A stretch of DNA of 64,000 nt from an uncultured Muribaculaceae bacterium. Lineage in GTDB: Bacteria > Bacteroidota > Bacteroidia > Bacteroidales > Muribaculaceae. The notes under the pieces are model-generated. The model searched no databases and had not been told where the DNA came from. It saw only the letters and a list, made by a program, of their open reading frames with translations. How positions within the stretch are numbered: position 1 is the stretch's first letter; each line of letters starts with the position of its first letter. Below, piece after piece: positions 16,796-24,020 of this stretch. A program made the position numbers and the translations under genes. The stretch spans positions 17,968 through 81,967 of the forward strand of contig CAJURN010000014.1 of the NCBI GenBank assembly GCA_910589055.1, read 5' to 3'.

Positions 16796-18121
16796 ATGAA
16801 AAAACTCTACATCATTTCAATGTGCGCCCTGTTGTGTGCGGCTCCCGTTGTTGCCGGAAATCATTTCAAAACCAAAAGAGGGGCAGCCCGCAAGAGCGTT
16901 CTGAAAACAGAGGCCTCCGCAGTCCTGTGGCGTCCGTCGACCCAGACCGAATACTTCTATGAGGACGGAGAATGGTTTGAGGCCGGGACATCGACTTTTA
17001 CCTACGATAGCCGGGGCAATGCCGTGGAAGAACGTATGGACGACGAAGACGGTTTCTATCGTGTCCTCACGGAGTACAACGAGAACAACCGCCCTGTGTC
17101 AGTCGTGGCTACATACAGCGAGGACGGCGAGACATGGGAGAATGAATCGAAACGTACCTATGTCTACGACCCCATCGTGACCGGATATTTCACCGAGCGC
17201 ATGGGCTATGACTGGGAAGAGGATACTTGGGTGAAAAACTACTATTGCGAGACCAACGTAATCACCCGTGATGCCAACGGTAATATCGTCGAAATCGTTA
17301 AGTCGATTCCCTTCTACGATGATATGATTCCCGGATACAAAACAGAGTGGAACTATGACCTTACTACCGGAAAGGCCAATGAATTCCTTTATTATCAGAA
17401 TTATAACTTCGGAGAGCCCGAATGGGAACTCTATGGAGGTCTTTCCTACGGCAATATCGTGTGGGAAAATACCGACGGCCAGATGACCGGCACTGAAATA
17501 TCCGCCTTCCTAACCGGAGCAAACCGCATCAAATCGTGCGAGGTCATGTATGAAGGAGAGACCGACGGACACATCTTTGTGGAATATACCGAGGGTCAGC
17601 CCGACGACTATTTCATGAAGGAGACCTTCCTTGATCCTACGGTTGTAGGAGCTTCCGAAAAGTATGAAACCATCGACTCCAACGGAAGTTTCCGCATCAC
17701 CGAATGTGAGTACTTCGACGAGGAAGGAAATCCGACCGAAGAAGCGGTTTATACCGTTGTAACCACCGTCACCAAGGACGAGTATGGAAATGCTGTCAAG
17801 GAAGTGGGTGAAATGACCTACGAAGGCGAGACTGAAACATATGAGTCTTATGCCGATTACACTTACGATGCCAACGGCAACGTAATGGAAGTTGTCATGA
17901 GCTATTACGATGAAGAATTCGAAGAGAAAGTTCCCGAGTCGAAAACCGTGTTCGGCGAATACGTCGATGCTTCCGCAGGTGTGGCAAACATCGCAGTTGA
18001 ATCCGCTGCAGGCTTCAAGGTATACAACCTCCAGGGTATGCCCGTGAATGTCGGCAGCGCCGAAGACCTCCCCGCAGGCCTCTACATCGTCAACGGCAAG
18101 AAACACCTCATCCGCAAGTAA
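16796..18121 (+). CDS. Secreted protein with YD-like repeats and a T9SS-like C-terminal tail
   Basis: The frame is open from 16613, but the promoter and the signal peptide MKKLYIISMCALLCAAPVVA put the start at 16796, giving 441 residues. The mature region is acidic and rich in Tyr, Glu and Thr. It holds degenerate repeats of the form YDSRGNAVEE, DANGNIVEIV and YDANGNVMEVV, the Y-D-x-x-G-N pattern of RHS/YD-repeat strands, each near an E-T-W or T-E-Y strand. The last 35 residues (FKVYNLQGMPVNVG, then LPAGLYIVNGKKHLIRK) match the pattern of a type A secretion-system-9 sorting domain. Function is unknown; it probably acts at the surface. Confidence 0.75.
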   Translation: MKKLYIISMCALLCAAPVVAGNHFKTKRGAARKSVLKTEASAVLWRPSTQTEYFYEDGEWFEAGTSTFTYDSRGNAVEERMDDEDGFYRVLTEYNENNRPVSVVATYSEDGETWENESKRTYVYDPIVTGYFTERMGYDWEEDTWVKNYYCETNVITRDANGNIVEIVKSIPFYDDMIPGYKTEWNYDLTTGKANEFLYYQNYNFGEPEWELYGGLSYGNIVWENTDGQMTGTEISAFLTGANRIKSCEVMYEGETDGHIFVEYTEGQPDDYFMKETFLDPTVVGASEKYETIDSNGSFRITECEYFDEEGNPTEEAVYTVVTTVTKDEYGNAVKEVGEMTYEGETETYESYADYTYDANGNVMEVVMSYYDEEFEEKVPESKTVFGEYVDASAGVANIAVESAAGFKVYNLQGMPVNVGSAEDLPAGLYIVNGKKHLIRK

Positions 18122-18143
18122 TATTTCGTATTTCGATATATCG

Positions 18144-18183
18144 ACGGTGCCGCAAATCTTATGGTTGCGGCACCGTCTTTTTT
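18144..18183 (+). terminator. Intrinsic terminator of the YD-repeat-like gene
   Basis: ACGGTGCCGCAA (18144-18155) pairs perfectly with TTGCGGCACCGT (18165-18176), followed by CTTTTTT. Confidence 0.85.
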
Positions 18184-18216
18184 GAATTTTTGAGGGAAAG
18201 GTGCTATATTAGCGGT

Positions 18217-18654
18217 ATGAAAAAGGTAATCCAACTCACGCCAATACGTCGGGTATACGACGAGGAAACCGTAGGGAATTGCCGCGTAATATCCTCATGG
18301 TTGCTTCCCAAGAGCGACGCGTCGCCCTTGAAATCGGCACTCATGGCCGTGGAGTCGCCGTTGCCCGATATAAGGGCCGCCCTGCACTTAGACGTGGATT
18401 CTACCACCCGTGAGGTCAGAGGCTTGCGGCTGACCTTCTATCACCCGCCTACGATATACGAAGGAAAAGACGGAATTTCCGGTTGGATACTCGACCCTGA
18501 CGGCCCCGCGCCACTGTCAGTTGCCCTGAGACGCTGGTTTGCCGCCGAGCAGCTTCCGCTGCACACCACCGACCCATCCGAGATAGTCCGCTTCTTCACC
18601 TACTTCCTCCACCGCATCCCCGGCTTGATTACCAGTTTTCGCATAGAAGGGTAG
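18217..18654 (+). CDS. Uncharacterised 145-residue protein
   Basis: I do not recognise this family. The ATG at 18217 (MKKVIQLTPIRRVYDEETVG) is preferred over an upstream GTG-type start at 18190, because the terminator of the previous gene ends only 33 bp before 18217. The protein is soluble, with no signal peptide or membrane segment, and has a beta-rich middle (AALHLDVDSTTREVRGLRLT). The C-terminus reads FLHRIPGLITSFRIEG. A second, broken copy of exactly this C-terminal stretch lies downstream at 19489-19551 beyond the kinase-like gene, which implies that a paralogue once stood there. Confidence 0.6.
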   Translation: MKKVIQLTPIRRVYDEETVGNCRVISSWLLPKSDASPLKSALMAVESPLPDIRAALHLDVDSTTREVRGLRLTFYHPPTIYEGKDGISGWILDPDGPAPLSVALRRWFAAEQLPLHTTDPSEIVRFFTYFLHRIPGLITSFRIEG

Positions 18655-18703
18655 GGCGGAGGAGTTGGCTCTGTGATATGTTTTGACTAAATCGAGATTG
18701 GGA

Positions 18704-18735
18704 TTGTTGAGTTTAGAAATTAATTCTTATTTTTG
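18704..18735 (+). promoter_or_regulatory. Promoter for the kinase-like gene
   Basis: TATTTTTG at 18728-18735 is the -7 element; TTG at 18704-18706 stands 21 nt upstream. The ATG is at 18793. Confidence 0.5.
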
Positions 18736-18792
18736 CAGAACATACAAAGATGGAGCAATTCTCCAGGCTTGTTTGTTATATTATAAAAAGAT

Positions 18793-19464
18793 ATGAATTA
18801 TGACGAAGTATCACCAAGAGTCTACGGCCAAAAAGAAAGCGTCTATCGCATCTTGGAGGAAGCAGCCACTGAAGCCCGAAGAATATCAAGCTCAATTCAA
18901 GCTCTTGCGGGAACAAAGGCTTGCAAGGGAGTCCAGATTGCAGGACTGAAGAAATGGGCAATTCAAAATAAATATTGGATTGCAGACCGAAATACATTAG
19001 GAGAGTTTTCTGACCGCGGTTCGGAAAACGAAGTTTATATGGATTCAGTAAACGAGATTGTCTATAAACTTAATGACTTTCGGTATGCAGATGATAATCT
19101 TGAGCCATTTTTTGAAAGACTGAGAATTCACAATGGATTGTTCCCGGATTGTGAATACTTGCTTCACGGATTTTCGGAAAACCGGGATGGTAGGGTATGC
19201 GCCGTAATTTCACAACCTTTCGTTCGAGCAGACCGTGAGGCATCAATCGAAGAAATAGCCGGAGCATTGGCTCTTATGGGGTTTATTCCTCAGCAGGAGG
19301 GTGAATATTTCACTAATGGTGAAATAGATATTTTTGATGCATTACCAAACAACGTGCTTCATGGGATAGATGGCAACTTGTATTTTATTGATACTATTTG
19401 CCTTCCGGCATCCAATAATTATTTAGATTCCTATAAGACTCTTTCGCCCAATTGGAAAAAGTAA
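18793..19464 (+). CDS. Polyvalent-protein-type kinase-fold orphan
   Basis: A 223-residue soluble protein that resembles the serine/threonine kinase-like domain found in polyvalent proteins of mobile elements. Visible kinase-like landmarks: a glycine-bearing SENEVYMDS loop (about 76-84), a candidate Lys in EIVYKLND, the hinge-like VCAVISQPFV, a catalytic-loop-like DALPNNVLHGIDG and a terminal YFIDTI in place of DFG. The usual HRD is not present, so activity is uncertain. Base composition is clearly more AT-rich than the surrounding genes, which suggests transfer. It stands alone between its own promoter and a gene remnant. Confidence 0.6.
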   Translation: MNYDEVSPRVYGQKESVYRILEEAATEARRISSSIQALAGTKACKGVQIAGLKKWAIQNKYWIADRNTLGEFSDRGSENEVYMDSVNEIVYKLNDFRYADDNLEPFFERLRIHNGLFPDCEYLLHGFSENRDGRVCAVISQPFVRADREASIEEIAGALALMGFIPQQEGEYFTNGEIDIFDALPNNVLHGIDGNLYFIDTICLPASNNYLDSYKTLSPNWKK

Positions 19465-19488
19465 TCTGAAAAACCGATATAATCGAAG

Positions 19489-19551
19489 AGTCTGATTCTG
19501 TCCATCTTCCACCGCATCCCATCCCTCCCCACCCACTTCCGAATCGAATAG
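19489..19551 (+). pseudogene. 3' remnant of a paralogue of the gene at 18217-18654
   Basis: In frame, 19501-19551 reads SIFHRIPSLPTHFRIE and a TAG stop. The end of the intact gene at 18217-18654 reads YFLHRIPGLITSFRIEG and TAG. Both stops are followed by the same GGGCGGA. No start or upstream portion survives, and the preceding 25 bases run straight into the 3' end of the kinase-like gene. Confidence 0.7.
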
Positions 19552-19623
19552 TAGGGCGGAATAGGAATTTTGACAGGTCTTTTTTATATTCTATCTTTAC
19601 GGAGGTTAGGCGATTAAGAAAAA

Positions 19624-19655
19624 TTTGGTGGATTCGGGAAAAATATAGATATTTG
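19624..19655 (+). promoter_or_regulatory. Promoter of the CXXX-peptide operon
   Basis: TTTG at 19624-19627 and GATATTTG (one mismatch to TAnnTTTG) at 19648-19655, spaced 20 nt. It would produce a leader of nearly 390 nt before the first precursor gene. Confidence 0.55.
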
Positions 19656-19660
19656 CAGTG

Positions 19661-20049
19661 CATATCGTTTGCGGAGTCCCGATATGGGGTGATGCGGCGG
19701 GGTGCACTTATCGGCTGGCCGCTTGGCTTGCCGGGACATTTTAATTGATAGAAGCGTTTATCAGGCGCTTATTCTTGACGACCCGGAACTTAGCAACTTC
19801 TCAATTTGTAGTCAGGAATGAGGCAACGATAGGCGTCTTTCGGGTATGATACAATCATGCCGGAGAGTGTGACGAACATTCTCCGGTGCGTCATATCATA
19901 CAGCGTGAGGCTCCGCGTTGCTCGTTCTACTACAATGGGCAATGCTAAGGCCTCGGGTCGTGGGACGAGCAACAGATACAGACTCTCACGCTTTTTTTAT
20001 AGACCAATCAGCCCTGATCCGAGGAGTCTACGGGGCATATGGTTCTATC
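19661..20049 (+). ncRNA. Long structured leader RNA of the CXXX-peptide operon
   Basis: No open frame of plausible composition is seen in this stretch, but several complementary pairs are. CATATCG (19661-19667) pairs with CGATATG (19680-19686). GTCCCG (19676-19681) pairs with CGGGAC (19732-19737); these first two stems share bases and so exclude each other. GTATGAT (19844-19850) pairs with ATCATAC (19895-19901) and encloses CCGGAGA (19860-19866) with TCTCCGG (19880-19886). The last stem is the terminator described separately. It may be a leader with alternative folds or a stand-alone small RNA. I do not recognise it as a known riboswitch class. Confidence 0.5.
19903..19998 (+). terminator. 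Intrinsic terminator or attenuator within the leader
   Basis: GCGTGAG (19903-19909) pairs with CTCACGC (19985-19991) and encloses GTTGCTCGT (19917-19925) with ACGAGCAAC (19965-19973). Seven T residues follow directly (19992-19998). A further GAGGC/GCCTC pair (19907-19911 and 19950-19954) competes with the outer stem. It lies 51 nt before the first precursor ATG and I see no promoter in between, so the operon would be read only by passing this site. Confidence 0.6.
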
Positions 20050-20352
20050 ATGAAACAAAACGAAAAAGAAGAACTTCAGTCACGCCGCCAGTTCTTCAAG
20101 AAAGCCGCCAAAGGCGCGCTCCCCATTCTCGGTGCAATCGTTCTTTCGCAGATGCCTATGATTGCAAGTGCCAAGATGAATCCTACCGGATGCACCGGTA
20201 CTTGCACCGGTAGCTGTTATGGTTCCTGCAGAGGTTGCAGCACTACCTGCACCGGAACCTGTGATGGAAGTTGTAGGAATTATTGCCAATCCACATGCAA
20301 AGGAACTTGCAGTGGTAGTTGCAAGCAAACTTGTACTTACGCAAACCGCTAA
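20050..20352 (+). CDS. Tat-exported CXXX-repeat peptide precursor 1
   Basis: A 100-residue candidate RiPP precursor. The ATG at 20050 is chosen over an upstream frame extension because it begins a classical twin-arginine signal: LQSRRQFFKK (RR at 12-13), then a hydrophobic stretch to about residue 40 ending IASA. The mature part has 13 Cys at 48, 52, 56, 60, 63, 67, 71, 75, 79, 83, 87, 91 and 95, every fourth residue except one CRGC step. Spacer residues are almost all Thr, Gly and Ser. This is the composition of peptides modified by radical SAM maturases of the CXXX-repeat type, encoded next door. Thioether or other Cys-derived cross-links are inferred, not shown. A metal-binding role is the main alternative. 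Confidence 0.85.
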   Translation: MKQNEKEELQSRRQFFKKAAKGALPILGAIVLSQMPMIASAKMNPTGCTGTCTGSCYGSCRGCSTTCTGTCDGSCRNYCQSTCKGTCSGSCKQTCTYANR

Positions 20353-20363
20353 ACCAACCGTAT

Positions 20364-20397
20364 GCGGACAACGGGGGCGATCGCTTCCGTTGTCCGC
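20364..20397 (+). promoter_or_regulatory. 11-bp perfect hairpin between precursor 1 and the radical SAM gene
   Basis: GCGGACAACGG (20364-20374) pairs with CCGTTGTCCGC (20387-20397); the loop contains GCGATCGC, itself a palindrome. There is no U-run, so partial termination or 3' protection of the precursor mRNA is more likely than a full stop. Its position also argues that the radical SAM gene starts after it, at 20404. Confidence 0.6.
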
Positions 20398-20403
20398 TGC
20401 TTC

Positions 20404-21624
20404 ATGATTATGAACGACGACGTGCGCCCCATGGAAGAGGCCTGGGAACCGGGCCTCTCTAAAAATATTACATTTATTGTTACCAAGGATTGTCAACTCG
20501 CCTGCAAATACTGTTATCTTGTCGGAAAAAACTCTAAGGAGCGGATGACATTTGATGTGGCGAAAAAGTCGATTGATTATATACTTGGCAATCGAGACCT
20601 TTTTCCCGAACGGTCTGTTGAGTTCGATTTCATCGGTGGTGAGCCATTGATGGAAATAGGACTTATCGGACGTATATGTGATTATGTCAAGAAGCAGATG
20701 TATGAGCTTGAACATCCGTGGTTCAATTCATACCGTTTTTGTTTTGCCACCAATGGACTTCTTTACTCTACTCCTGCCGTTCAGGAGTTTGTGAGTAAAA
20801 ATCATACTCACCTCAGTATCGAAATAACAATCGACGGAACCCGTGCAAAGCACGACTTGAACCGTGTCTATAAAGATGGCCGTGGGTCATACGATGATGT
20901 TGTGGCTAATATTCCTCTATGGCTCGAGCAGTTTCCTAACTGCGGCACGAAAGTTACTATCAGCCATGCAGATCTACCCTATGTTTATGAAAGCGTGATA
21001 CATTTGTATTCGCTTGGAATAAAGGTGGTCAATATCAATGTTGTTTTTGAGGATGTCTGGGAAGACGGTGACGATGAGATATTTGAGAAGCAGTTGATGA
21101 TGCTTGCTGATGAGATGATTGATAACGAATGGTACAAAGATTGTGTATGCTCGTTTTTTGTCGAAAATCTGGGTAAGCCGCTTGACCCTGCCGTAAATAA
21201 CGACAATTGGTGCGGTTCAGGAAAAATGCTCTCGATTGATGCTGCCGGAAATTTCTATCCTTGTACAAGATTTGCACAATATTCTTTGCGGGAGAAAAAA
21301 TGTATAACAGTCGGTGACTGTTATAATGGCATTGACTCAAACCGGCTTCGTCCCTTCCTTACGCTTGACCGTACGACTCAGTCGCCGCAGGAATGTATTG
21401 ATTGCGAGGTGGCGTCAGGCTGTGCCTGGTGTCAGGGCGAGAATTACGATGCAGCCGACACTCCGACCATCTACCAGCGTTCCACCGCGATTTGCAAGAT
21501 GCACAAGGCTCGCGTTCGTGCCAATAATTATTATTGGAACAAGTTGTACAATAAGCTCGAGCAAGAAGGAAAAAGTAAAGAACTTGAATCCATGAAAAAA
21601 TCTTTAAATACCGACCTATGCTGA
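20404..21624 (+). CDS. Radical SAM/SPASM peptide maturase, CXXX-repeat target type
   Basis: A 406-residue iron-sulfur enzyme. The radical SAM CX3CX2C motif is KDCQLACKYCYLV (Cys 30, 34, 37 from the ATG at 20404), followed by the GGE-type motif DFIGGEPLME. A C-terminal SPASM-like region holds WCGSGKMLSID, YPCTRFAQ, CIDCEVASGCAWCQGEN and AICKMH, enough Cys for two auxiliary clusters. SPASM enzymes of this kind typically install cross-links on ribosomal peptides using S-adenosylmethionine in the cytoplasm. An in-frame ATG at 20362 overlaps the hairpin and is less likely. It overlaps the next gene by 7 bp. The family name is recalled; the substrate assignment follows from adjacency. Confidence 0.88.
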   Translation: MIMNDDVRPMEEAWEPGLSKNITFIVTKDCQLACKYCYLVGKNSKERMTFDVAKKSIDYILGNRDLFPERSVEFDFIGGEPLMEIGLIGRICDYVKKQMYELEHPWFNSYRFCFATNGLLYSTPAVQEFVSKNHTHLSIEITIDGTRAKHDLNRVYKDGRGSYDDVVANIPLWLEQFPNCGTKVTISHADLPYVYESVIHLYSLGIKVVNINVVFEDVWEDGDDEIFEKQLMMLADEMIDNEWYKDCVCSFFVENLGKPLDPAVNNDNWCGSGKMLSIDAAGNFYPCTRFAQYSLREKKCITVGDCYNGIDSNRLRPFLTLDRTTQSPQECIDCEVASGCAWCQGENYDAADTPTIYQRSTAICKMHKARVRANNYYWNKLYNKLEQEGKSKELESMKKSLNTDLC

Positions 21625-22577
21625 AATATCTTATAATACAGCTTGACGACACTTCGGTGTCGTTCTGCCATTATTCAAATAATAGAAAAATTTACCGCCT
21701 TATTCCACTCGAAAAGTTGGAGGCAGCCGTATTGTGGGCAATGAAAGAGAATCTTACGATTCAGGTTGTCTATCCGGAATATGAAATTCCGGAGGAATAC
21801 CACGATGTACTATCCAGGATGGATCATGCGGATATTGTTCCTTACACATGTAAGGATAATACTCTCTTGGAATCGGCTGATGTCGTAGTGTTTGGTTCAT
21901 GGCAATCTCTTGCCGGATATGAACTGAAACGAGACAAGGCATATGTTGTGCGTACGGCCATGGTGGATTTGATTGCGAATGAATCTGTTTTATACAAAGC
22001 ACTTGTGGCGTGCGATAGATTAAATGTTGTCATAACAGATGTGCAGAATTTCAAGGATGAGAATATCACAGATTACCAAGTCTTTCTCACCCGTATTGCA
22101 GGCAAGGTTAAGGAAGAATATGCCGCAGGCCATGCTGTGCAGTTGAATCTGCTGACTGACCGCATGCTCCTTGACGGGATGAATAATTGTAATGCCGGTG
22201 TAGAGAGCGTCACTCTTGCTCCTGACGGGTGTTTCTATATATGTCCGGCGTTTTATAGTGAGCCTGATGAAGCCTATGGCAGTGTCGGCACAGTGGAGGC
22301 AGGTCTCGATATCAAGAATCCGCAGCTTTACCGTATCGACCATGCTCCGATATGCCGCCGATGCGATGCGTGGCACTGCCGTCGCTGCGTATGGCTCAAC
22401 AGGAAGGCAACGCTTGAAGTCAACACTCCCGGCCATGAGCAGTGCGTTATGGCTCATGTGGAGCGAAATGCTTCGCGTGATTTACTTGCGCAGATAAGGG
22501 CAATCGGTCCTTTCATGCCTGAAAAGGATATTCCTGAAATCATGTATCTTGACCCGTTTGATGTGATTGAAAAATGA
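21618..22577 (+). CDS. CXXX-repeat peptide maturase partner with SPASM-like C-terminus
   Basis: A 319-residue protein that lacks the N-terminal CX3CX2C of radical SAM enzymes but keeps an SPASM-like Cys set in its last third: NNCNAGVESVTLAPDGCFYI, followed by CP, then APICRRCDAWHCRRCVWLN and HEQCVMAH. This is the layout I recall for proteins named CXXX repeat peptide maturase. It probably binds Fe-S clusters and acts as partner or substrate-recognition subunit to the upstream radical SAM enzyme. It is locked in the operon by overlaps on both sides (7 bp and 4 bp). Confidence 0.75.
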   Translation: MLKYLIIQLDDTSVSFCHYSNNRKIYRLIPLEKLEAAVLWAMKENLTIQVVYPEYEIPEEYHDVLSRMDHADIVPYTCKDNTLLESADVVVFGSWQSLAGYELKRDKAYVVRTAMVDLIANESVLYKALVACDRLNVVITDVQNFKDENITDYQVFLTRIAGKVKEEYAAGHAVQLNLLTDRMLLDGMNNCNAGVESVTLAPDGCFYICPAFYSEPDEAYGSVGTVEAGLDIKNPQLYRIDHAPICRRCDAWHCRRCVWLNRKATLEVNTPGHEQCVMAHVERNASRDLLAQIRAIGPFMPEKDIPEIMYLDPFDVIEK

Positions 22578-22873
22578 AATATTATAGCCGTAGGCAATTT
22601 TTCAGTACTGCGGTCTCAGGACTGCTGCCGATGCTGGCTGTCGCGGCGGCGTTGCCATTTCTCGCGGCAAGCAATCCCCTTGCTGCGCGTGATTGCAAAG
22701 GAAGTTGTGCCGGAACGTGTCGTGGACTCTGTGCGGTCGGTTGTACTTCGGCATGCAAGGTGGCTTGTGGCGCATCTTGCTATGGGAGTTGCAAGGGTTC
22801 TGCCGCTTATCGGTCGGATTCGCTTGCAGCACACCCTGATACGATAAAAGTAAAAATAGATTCAATAAAATAA
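22574..22873 (+). CDS. Tat-exported CXXX-repeat peptide precursor 2
   Basis: A 99-residue second precursor. It begins MKYYSRRQFFSTAVSG, a twin-arginine signal with RR at 6-7, followed by an Ala/Leu-rich hydrophobic stretch. Nine Cys follow at 41, 45, 49, 53, 57, 61, 65, 69 and 73, in perfect four-residue register, with Gly, Ser and Ala spacers. Unlike precursor 1 it carries a 26-residue charged tail without Cys after the repeats. It starts in an ATGA overlap with the maturase partner and ends in a TAATG overlap with the next gene, so its expression is tied to the enzymes, whereas precursor 1 is promoter-proximal. Confidence 0.83.
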   Translation: MKYYSRRQFFSTAVSGLLPMLAVAAALPFLAASNPLAARDCKGSCAGTCRGLCAVGCTSACKVACGASCYGSCKGSAAYRSDSLAAHPDTIKVKIDSIK

Positions 22874-23478
22874 TGGAAAAGAAGTTTTTGTTTTCAATAT
22901 TCTTGGCAATCCTATGTGCGATTTCTGCTTTGGGAGCTACAACGAAGAGCTATATGCTTATAGCTTGTAACTCTTCAAATGGTCCACGGCCTGTAACCGG
23001 AACAATCTGTTCGTGTGTTGAATTCTATGATGGGTATCTGCTTTGGAACGGAAGCCATAAATATGTGTATCGCGCTACAAATTATGACGGTTCGATGCAA
23101 TATTATCCCACATTTCAAGAGAATGGGATGAGCAGGACGATAGGGCTTGTGGTAGCTCCGGATAAATCGGCTATAAGGATGTGCACGGAAAGCTCAATTG
23201 GAGGTATTCGTTTTTGGATGAACTATGAATACAACTATATAGGAGAAGGCCTTGGGCCTGCTGCCAATATGATGAATGGTAGTTTCGGAGACGTGTATAA
23301 CGGAGAATCCGGCAGTAACTCCTTTGAGTGGACCAACTGCAGCACGTGTACGGGGTCGGGACGATGCAAATGGTGTGGAGGTTCGGGAAGAGACTCATAT
23401 ACTCCTGATGGCCGTTGTCATGTGTGTCGCGGAACGGGTAGATGTGCCGCATGCAGAGGTGAGGGCGGATATCGCTAA
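22873..23478 (+). CDS. Sec-exported protein with DnaJ-type zinc fingers
   Basis: A 201-residue protein with an N-terminal Sec signal (FLFSIFLAILCAISALGATT). The middle is beta-rich with many Tyr and Gly. The last 45 residues hold four CxxC knuckles, CSTCTGSGRCKWCGGSGR and CHVCRGTGRCAACRGEGG, i.e. the CxxCxGxG repeats that bind two zinc ions in DnaJ. There is no J domain. In this operon it could chaperone, bind or redox-process the exported Cys-rich peptides in the periplasm; that is inference. The start ATG overlaps the previous stop by one base. Confidence 0.75.
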   Translation: MEKKFLFSIFLAILCAISALGATTKSYMLIACNSSNGPRPVTGTICSCVEFYDGYLLWNGSHKYVYRATNYDGSMQYYPTFQENGMSRTIGLVVAPDKSAIRMCTESSIGGIRFWMNYEYNYIGEGLGPAANMMNGSFGDVYNGESGSNSFEWTNCSTCTGSGRCKWCGGSGRDSYTPDGRCHVCRGTGRCAACRGEGGYR

Positions 23479-23505
23479 TGTAAATCATATTGTAATTTTA
23501 AAATA

Positions 23506-23781
23506 ATGAAAAAAGAAGTAGGAAAAGTGACTGCGGCAGAGCGGGATGAGATTCTCATGCTGTTCGAGCGCCGCAACGGTCTGAATGAACTGGCCAAAAT
23601 ACTTACCGCCGGCAATGGCGAAATGTACAACCGTCTGATAAAGGACATGGGAGAGAACTCGATCCGTTTTCAGAACTGGTGGAGTACGATGGCCGAGAAA
23701 TATCAATGGGAAAGCGCCGAGGACGGAAGTTGGGAAATCGACTTCAATGACGGTACAATATATCTTGTGACTCCGGTATGA
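23506..23781 (+). CDS. Small CXXX-repeat peptide modification system protein
   Basis: A 91-residue soluble protein, MKKEVGKVTAAERDEILMLF at the start, helical and charged, with an aromatic C-terminal half (FQNWWSTMAEKYQW, then WEIDFNDGTIYLV). It resembles the short accessory proteins that NCBI names CXXX repeat peptide modification system protein (from memory, unsearched). No catalytic motif is visible. It lies 27 bp after the zinc-finger gene and overlaps the TatA-like gene by 4 bp. A role in substrate delivery is a guess. Confidence 0.65.
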   Translation: MKKEVGKVTAAERDEILMLFERRNGLNELAKILTAGNGEMYNRLIKDMGENSIRFQNWWSTMAEKYQWESAEDGSWEIDFNDGTIYLVTPV

Positions 23782-24020
23782 CAGTGTGTATGATTGGTGC
23801 CACTGAGATAATTCTCATTTGCGCCGTAATCCTCCTGATATTCGGAGGCAAGAAACTTCCCGAACTGATGAAAGGCATGGGGAAGGGTGTGAAAAGTTTC
23901 AAGGAAGGCATCAATGAGCCTACCGAGAGCGAATTGGACAGTCTTGTCGAAGCCGAGATTCGCCGACGTGCCGAAGCTCGTGAGGCTGAAGAGTCCGAAA
24001 CCCACGAAAACGGGAAATGA
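23778..24020 (+). CDS. tatA: TatA/E-family translocase subunit, operon-specific copy
   Basis: An 80-residue pore-forming subunit of the twin-arginine translocase. The N-terminal helix IGATEIILICAVILLIFGGK is followed by the hinge and amphipathic helix KKLPELMKGMGKGVKSFKEG, then an acidic tail. Translation may begin at the ATG at 23778 (overlapping the previous stop) or at Met-5. It is similar in core to the housekeeping TatA at 35947-36201. Being inside the CXXX operon with two Tat-signal peptides, it likely serves them. Confidence 0.88.
   Translation: MTVCMIGATEIILICAVILLIFGGKKLPELMKGMGKGVKSFKEGINEPTESELDSLVEAEIRRRAEAREAEESETHENGK

Noticed and set aside
19861..20049. Upstream extensions and small frames in the leader of precursor 1
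   Set aside because: They run through strong hairpins and the T-run, and would put residues in front of a complete twin-arginine signal.
20189..20337. Cys-codon repeats of precursor 1 as a possible CRISPR-like or tandem DNA repeat
   Set aside because: The repetition follows codons of a protein with a signal peptide; units are 12 nt and diverged, without spacers.
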